NCBI GenBank assembly: GCA_020053155.1
Contig: JAGVNS010000073.1
Location: forward strand, 1-8,322
Direction: 5' to 3'
Source: Nitrososphaerota archaeon
GTDB taxonomy: Archaea > Iainarchaeota > Iainarchaeia > Iainarchaeales > VGJJ01
Length of the DNA stretch: 8,322 nucleotides
Position 1 is the first letter of the stretch. Every line of letters starts with the position of its first letter. Under the pieces are notes generated by a model that had not been told where the DNA came from, did not search any database, and was given only the letters and a program-made list of their open reading frames with translations. The position numbers were made by a program, and so were the translations under genes. Shown here one piece after another: positions 5,763 to 8,322 of this stretch.

Positions 5763-5845
5763 CAGGAGTACCCAAGCGGTCAAAGGGGCCAGACTCAAGA
5801 TCTGGTGGCTTAGTGCCTTCGCAGGTTCGAATCCTGTCTCCTGCA
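5762..5845 (+). tRNA. tRNA-Leu (anticodon CAA)
   Basis: A class II tRNA reading UUG. The acceptor stem is GCAGGAG (5762-5768) with CTCCTGC (5838-5844), and the discriminator is A5845, as expected for leucine. The D stem is CCC (5771-5773) with GGG (5785-5787). The anticodon stem CCAGA (5789-5793) pairs with TCTGG (5801-5805), and the loop CTCAAGA carries CAA at 5796-5798. A long 15-nt variable arm (5806-5820) has a GGC/GCC stem. The T arm is GCAGG-TTCGAAT-CCTGT, with one G-U pair. There is no intron and no encoded CCA. The VOC gene starts 7 nt downstream. Confidence 0.97.
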
Positions 5846-5852
5846 CTTTAGT

Positions 5853-6263
5853 ATGAATTCAAAACAAATGGGGGAGAACGAGTACGTTCCAATGGCTGTG
5901 GAGATTCCCGTCTCGAATTTTCAAAAGAGCCTGATATTTTATCGTGATGTTCTGGGGTTTCGCTTACTGCGAATCAACGAGGAAGAATGGTTTGCTCCCT
6001 TTGAGTTTAACGGGGCCATTTTGATGATTACACAAGTCGATAATGGAACCCTTCCAAATTTCAATGGAAACTCAACTATTATTCGATTTATTTTGAAAGA
6101 GGGAATACAATCCTATTTTGAGCAAGTAAAATCAAGCGGTGCTCCCATTCTCAAGCCACTTGAAACCATGCCTTACGGATTAACCCGTTTTTACGTGACC
6201 GACCCCGATGGGTATAAGATTAAGTTTGCGCAAAATAAAACAGGTGGAATTCGAACGGGCTAA
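5853..6263 (+). CDS. VOC-fold protein (glyoxalase/dioxygenase-like)
   Basis: A 136-residue protein of the vicinal-oxygen-chelate superfamily. Two beta-alpha-beta-beta-beta halves are visible: VEIPVSNFQKSLIFYRDVLGF (16-36) starts the first, and the second runs from TIIRFILKEGIQSYFEQVKSSG (75-96) to TRFYVTDPDGYKIKFAQ (111-127). In metal-dependent members, a histidine usually sits on the first strand and a glutamate follows the DPDG turn. Here those positions appear to be E17 and K124, so a standard metal site is doubtful and this may be a binding protein or a divergent enzyme. The ATG at 5853 is only 7 nt after tRNA-Leu with no room for its own TATA box, so it is probably transcribed with the tRNA. 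In-frame ATGs at 5868 and 5892 are alternatives. The SDR gene follows. Confidence 0.88.
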   Translation: MNSKQMGENEYVPMAVEIPVSNFQKSLIFYRDVLGFRLLRINEEEWFAPFEFNGAILMITQVDNGTLPNFNGNSTIIRFILKEGIQSYFEQVKSSGAPILKPLETMPYGLTRFYVTDPDGYKIKFAQNKTGGIRTG

Positions 6264-6277
6264 AGGTGGTTTTGGAT

Positions 6278-6958
6278 ATGGATTTGCGTGGAAAAATGGT
6301 GGTGATTACGGGTGGAAGCAAAGGTCTTGGAAAAACCCTCGCCCAAAATTTTGTTCAAGCGGGAGCAAACGTGACGGTGAATGCGCGCAACGAGAACGAA
6401 TTAAAAGAACTTGCACAAGACCTTCAGGTTGATTTTTTTGTGGGAAACGTTTCGGATGAAAATGAAATGAAGAATTTGGCCCAACGGGTCGTGGATAAGT
6501 TTGGGAGGATTGACGTTTGGATTAACAACGCCGGGGCATGGCTTCCTGCTCCTTCCATTCAGGAATTTGATGCAATCAAGGCACAAGTGCTAATTGAAAC
6601 CAATCTTTTTGGAACCATTTTTGGTTCGCGCGCGGCTATTTTGGGGATGAGTGTGGGCGGGGTCATCGTCAATATCCTTTCTACAACTGCGTACGATGGA
6701 AAAGCAAAGTCAGCAGTATATGGGGCAGATAAGTGGGGAGCGATGAGTTTCACTCGCGTATTGCGAGAGGAATTGAAAACAAAAAACATCCGGGTGTTGG
6801 GTGTTTTCCCGGGTGGGATGCAGACGGAAATATTTTCAGGGGATAAACCCGAAGAATATTCTCAATTTCTTGACCCGAATTGGGTGGCTCAGAAAATAAT
6901 GGAGAACATTCAAAGCGATGGGCCGGAAGATGAATTGGTTTTGCGACGGCCGCAATGA
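6278..6958 (+). CDS. Short-chain dehydrogenase/reductase (SDR)
   Basis: A classical NAD(P)-dependent SDR of 226 residues with a Rossmann fold. The cofactor loop is TGGSKGLG (11-18), NNAG lies at 83-86, and the catalytic tetrad is N109, S135, Y148 and K152 (Y-x3-K in YGADKWG). PGGMQTEIF follows at 178-186, as in the family. N36-R38 after the second strand (VNAR) hints at NADP preference. Substrate unknown. The frame also opens at a GTG at 6266, but the ATG at 6278 is preferred because AGGTGG (6264-6269) is a good ribosome site 8 nt before it and the protein then starts directly at the first strand. It lies 14 nt after the VOC gene, so the two are probably cotranscribed. Confidence 0.95.
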   Translation: MDLRGKMVVITGGSKGLGKTLAQNFVQAGANVTVNARNENELKELAQDLQVDFFVGNVSDENEMKNLAQRVVDKFGRIDVWINNAGAWLPAPSIQEFDAIKAQVLIETNLFGTIFGSRAAILGMSVGGVIVNILSTTAYDGKAKSAVYGADKWGAMSFTRVLREELKTKNIRVLGVFPGGMQTEIFSGDKPEEYSQFLDPNWVAQKIMENIQSDGPEDELVLRRPQ

Positions 6959-7015
6959 CCGGAGTTTTTAGGTCTTTTTAGAGGCTACTTTAGCCGGAAC
7001 CCCCCCATGCGAGGG

Positions 7016-7023
7016 TTTATAAG
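7016..7023 (+). promoter_or_regulatory. TATA box of the zinc-ribbon gene
   Basis: TTTATAAG at 7016-7023 is a good archaeal TATA box that predicts a start site near 7046 and a leader of about 50 nt. A second box, TATATAG at 7070-7076, is centred about 26 nt before the ATG and could give a leaderless form. Confidence 0.5.
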
Positions 7024-7097
7024 CTCCCTGGAAGGATTTCACATATTGGTTGGGTGTAAATTCAATCAATATATAGTAAAACAGGAGAAAAAAAACA

Positions 7098-7265
7098 ATG
7101 GCGTTCCAAGGACGCGGTGGATTCGATCAGGGTCCCCGACAAATGTTTGACGCTGTATGTAGTAAATGCGGAGCCCAAACGAAAGTGCCGTTTCAGCCCC
7201 GTACAGGTCGACCGGTATTTTGCCGCGACTGCTACATGGAGCAGAAGAACAAAATGATGCAGTAG
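7098..7265 (+). CDS. Small zinc-ribbon protein (CxxC...CxxC, 55 aa)
   Basis: A 55-residue protein, short enough to be missed by length cut-offs. A glycine- and glutamine-rich N-terminus (1-16) precedes C21-x2-C24 and C42-x2-C45, separated by VPFQPRTGRPVF, a classic four-cysteine zinc ribbon. Proteins with this CxxC / PFxPxxxRPVxC pattern are, to my knowledge, common in DPANN archaea and candidate-phyla bacteria; nucleic-acid or ribosome-associated roles are suspected but not shown. AGGAG at 7083-7087 is a strong ribosome site 10 nt before the ATG. The gene stands alone between the SDR and the small-protein/membrane-protein unit. Confidence 0.88.
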   Translation: MAFQGRGGFDQGPRQMFDAVCSKCGAQTKVPFQPRTGRPVFCRDCYMEQKNKMMQ

Positions 7266-7454
7266 TTCGGTCTATTTTTAGTATCGGATGAGATAAACGC
7301 TTTTGCGGGACGCCAAGTTGTTTTCCCGGCCGCGTTTGCATTTCAGCTTTTTTTCTAAACATCTTTCTTTTTCATATTTTTAGGCTTTCTTCTTGAAAAA
7401 AACTTTGGAAAAACGCATATTGCCTCATTCGCAATGGTTGGTTTGTTATGAGTG
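7266..7454. other. Intergenic region with T-tracts and a nested stem
   Basis: No credible gene was seen here on either strand. After the zinc-ribbon stop there is a short T-run (7274-7278). A nested stem follows: AAACGC 7295-7300 with GCGTTT 7332-7337, and CGGGA 7306-7310 with TCCCG 7324-7328. A seven-T run lies at 7348-7354. This probably ends the zinc-ribbon transcript. Confidence 0.4.
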
Positions 7455-7455
7455 T

Positions 7456-7463
7456 TTTATATA
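7456..7463 (+). promoter_or_regulatory. Strong TATA box
   Basis: TTTATATA at 7456-7463 is the best archaeal TATA match in the window. Its centre is about 29 nt before the ATG at 7489, predicting a leaderless or nearly leaderless mRNA. Confidence 0.65.
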
Positions 7464-7467
7464 GGCT

Positions 7468-7484
7468 AACCCATTTTTTGGGTT
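7468..7484. promoter_or_regulatory. Operator-like palindrome between TATA box and start
   Basis: AACCCA (7468-7473) and TGGGTT (7479-7484) form a perfect 6-bp inverted repeat with a 5-T spacer. It ends 4 nt before the ATG and begins 4 nt after the TATA box. That is the classic place for an archaeal repressor site that blocks polymerase recruitment. Confidence 0.45.
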
Positions 7485-7488
7485 CAGT

Positions 7489-7665
7489 ATGACAGCCGTA
7501 AAGCGAGGTAAACCCTCCCAAACATTCGACCCTGAAAATTTTGACATTCACGCCACCGAACATAGTATTCGTTCCAAAATCTGGCCCTTGCAAAAAGGGG
7601 AACACCTCATTCATGCCGAGAAAGATTTGAAGTGGTTTAAGGGAGAGGAAAAATGGAGCGAGTAA
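7489..7665 (+). CDS. Small hypothetical protein (58 aa)
   Basis: A 58-residue soluble, charged protein with no family I recognise. It is rich in lysine, glutamate and histidine, has a central segment IRSKIWPLQKGEHLIHAEK (27-45), and ends with KWFKGEEKWSE; there is no signal peptide or membrane segment. Support for it being real: a near-perfect TATA box at the right distance from its ATG, no competing plus-strand gene, and a 13-nt overlap with the next gene, whose ribosome site lies inside this one. It is probably the first gene of a two-gene operon with the membrane protein. An antisense frame over the same stretch (7372-7614) is longer but has no promoter. Confidence 0.65.
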   Translation: MTAVKRGKPSQTFDPENFDIHATEHSIRSKIWPLQKGEHLIHAEKDLKWFKGEEKWSE

Positions 7666-8030
7666 AGGAAAAGAAGTCTATTCTCATCGCTCTCTTGTCA
7701 AATATTATTATTCCAGGATTGGGAAATGCGTACGTCAAAGCTTCTCCTTTTAGCATTTCCATTTTGGTGTTGAGCGTGTTGGTTATTTTCACTACTTTTT
7801 CTCCCATTTTTCCAATCGTGAGTTTGCTCTCCGCTGCCAATATTGCCCAGCCTGCGGATGTGGAAGGGGCCATTCTCACGCTTTTTGTTCCCTCTAATGT
7901 GGTGGTGGATAATCAAGTCTTGCTGGTGGGTCCCACTTTTTCCATTCTGGTGATTCCCCTCTTGTTATCGTGGATTCATTTACTCTTTCTCTTTCTTAAT
8001 TCTCCTTCCAAAGTCGAATGGAAAACTTAA
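7653..8030 (+). CDS. Small membrane protein (125 aa)
   Basis: A hydrophobic 125-residue protein with a positively charged start (MERVKEKK). About three membrane segments are visible: roughly 9-27 with the motif SNIIIPGLGNAYV, 33-62, and 94-116. A short polar loop (65-90) lies between the second and third. The IPGLG-x-x-Y motif in the first helix recalls TM2-type small membrane proteins, but the family cannot be fixed. GGGAGAGG at 7641-7648 is a strong ribosome site. The start overlaps the end of the 58-residue gene by 13 nt, so the two should be made together. Confidence 0.8.
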   Translation: MERVKEKKSILIALLSNIIIPGLGNAYVKASPFSISILVLSVLVIFTTFSPIFPIVSLLSAANIAQPADVEGAILTLFVPSNVVVDNQVLLVGPTFSILVIPLLLSWIHLLFLFLNSPSKVEWKT

Positions 8031-8322
8031 ACTGCATAATTCACCAATTTGGGTATTTTCCCACTTCTCTCATTTCTTTTCTTCCTATTCCTTTCCCTTA
8101 CCCCCACGTCTGCATTTAGGATGGTTCCATTTGCACGGGTGCGGGCGCACGGCGGGAAAAGGGGCAAACAAGTCTCCTCTTTTTTATACAAAAAAGTTAG
8201 TGTTGAAGGGGGTATGCCCTTCTTTTTTTTGTGTTGTCCTGATTTAATGTCCTCTTGGTGTTTCATCGTTGTTTCCCGTCCTTTTTAGCTTTTTTGAAGA
8301 AAAGCTTGGATTGGGGTCCTCG
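8031..8322. other. Right-end non-coding region, pyrimidine-rich
   Basis: No convincing gene was found. A roughly 50-nt pyrimidine tract (about 8056-8108) follows the membrane-protein stop and probably acts as a T-rich terminator. An inverted repeat, CTTTTTT 8179-8185 with AAAAAAG 8190-8196, contains a TATA-like centre. A further stem lies at AGCTTTT 8287-8293 with AAAAGCT 8300-8306. Open frames here translate to low-complexity Phe/Leu/Ser or Lys/Arg strings. Confidence 0.4.

Noticed and set aside
5820..5845. tRNA 3' end as an integration site for the Bro-hicBA block
   Set aside because: The block lies on the 5' side of the tRNA, and I found no second copy of the tRNA 3' sequence and no integrase in the window.
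7372..7614. Minus-strand 80-codon frame opposite the 58-aa gene
   Set aside because: No TATA box or ribosome site was seen. The plus strand has a strong promoter and coupling to the next gene.
8027..8288. Open frames on both strands at the right end, one with a signal-peptide-like start
   Set aside because: The hydrophobic or basic strings follow from the T-rich composition. The plus frame needs a TTG start and has no ribosome site.
1..8322. CRISPR array, rRNA, insertion sequence or riboswitch
   Set aside because: No regularly spaced repeats, transposase, rRNA segment or recognised riboswitch core was seen on either strand.

Overview
The window looks archaeal, most likely from a DPANN-type lineage with a compact genome. 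This is inferred from four things: TATA-like boxes about 26-29 nt before several first-gene start codons, internal operon genes with GGTG/GGAG-type Shine-Dalgarno sites, a class II tRNA-Leu with no encoded CCA, and a tiny CxxC/CxxC zinc-ribbon gene. No rRNA or other phylogenetic marker is present, so the placement is tentative.

Left part (104-3051, minus strand). Four closely packed genes probably form one operon, read from right to left: a two-domain winged-helix-type DNA-binding protein, endonuclease III (nth), and two tandem paralogues with the core signature of the protein-kinase-like fold. Both paralogues end only a few residues after the DFG-like aspartate. A short divergent promoter region (3052-3105) separates this operon from a plus-strand pair: a single-domain rhodanese and a lipoprotein-like alpha/beta hydrolase.

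Middle part (4200-5640, plus strand). This is an accessory segment: a Bro-N/DinD-like antirepressor-family gene followed by a HicB-HicA toxin-antitoxin pair. The Bro and hicB promoters share a near-identical 13-bp element at almost the same distance upstream of the TATA-like box. The Bro coding region contains a strong inverted repeat.

Right part (5640-8322, plus strand). Two perfect hairpins precede tRNA-Leu(CAA), and the second one touches the first base of the mature tRNA. Only 7 nt after the tRNA, a VOC-fold (glyoxalase-like) gene starts, followed by a short-chain dehydrogenase/reductase, so a tRNA-mRNA cotranscript is likely. Next come a 55-residue zinc-ribbon gene and a two-gene unit: a 58-residue soluble protein overlapping a 125-residue membrane protein. 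That unit has a strong TATA box and a palindrome between TATA box and start codon. The last ~290 nt hold no convincing gene and are strongly pyrimidine-rich.

No single spectacular new system is obvious. The best leads are the paired minimal kinase-like proteins next to nth, the small-protein/membrane-protein unit with its operator-like palindrome, the shared upstream element of the Bro and hicB genes, and the unusual flanks of the tRNA.
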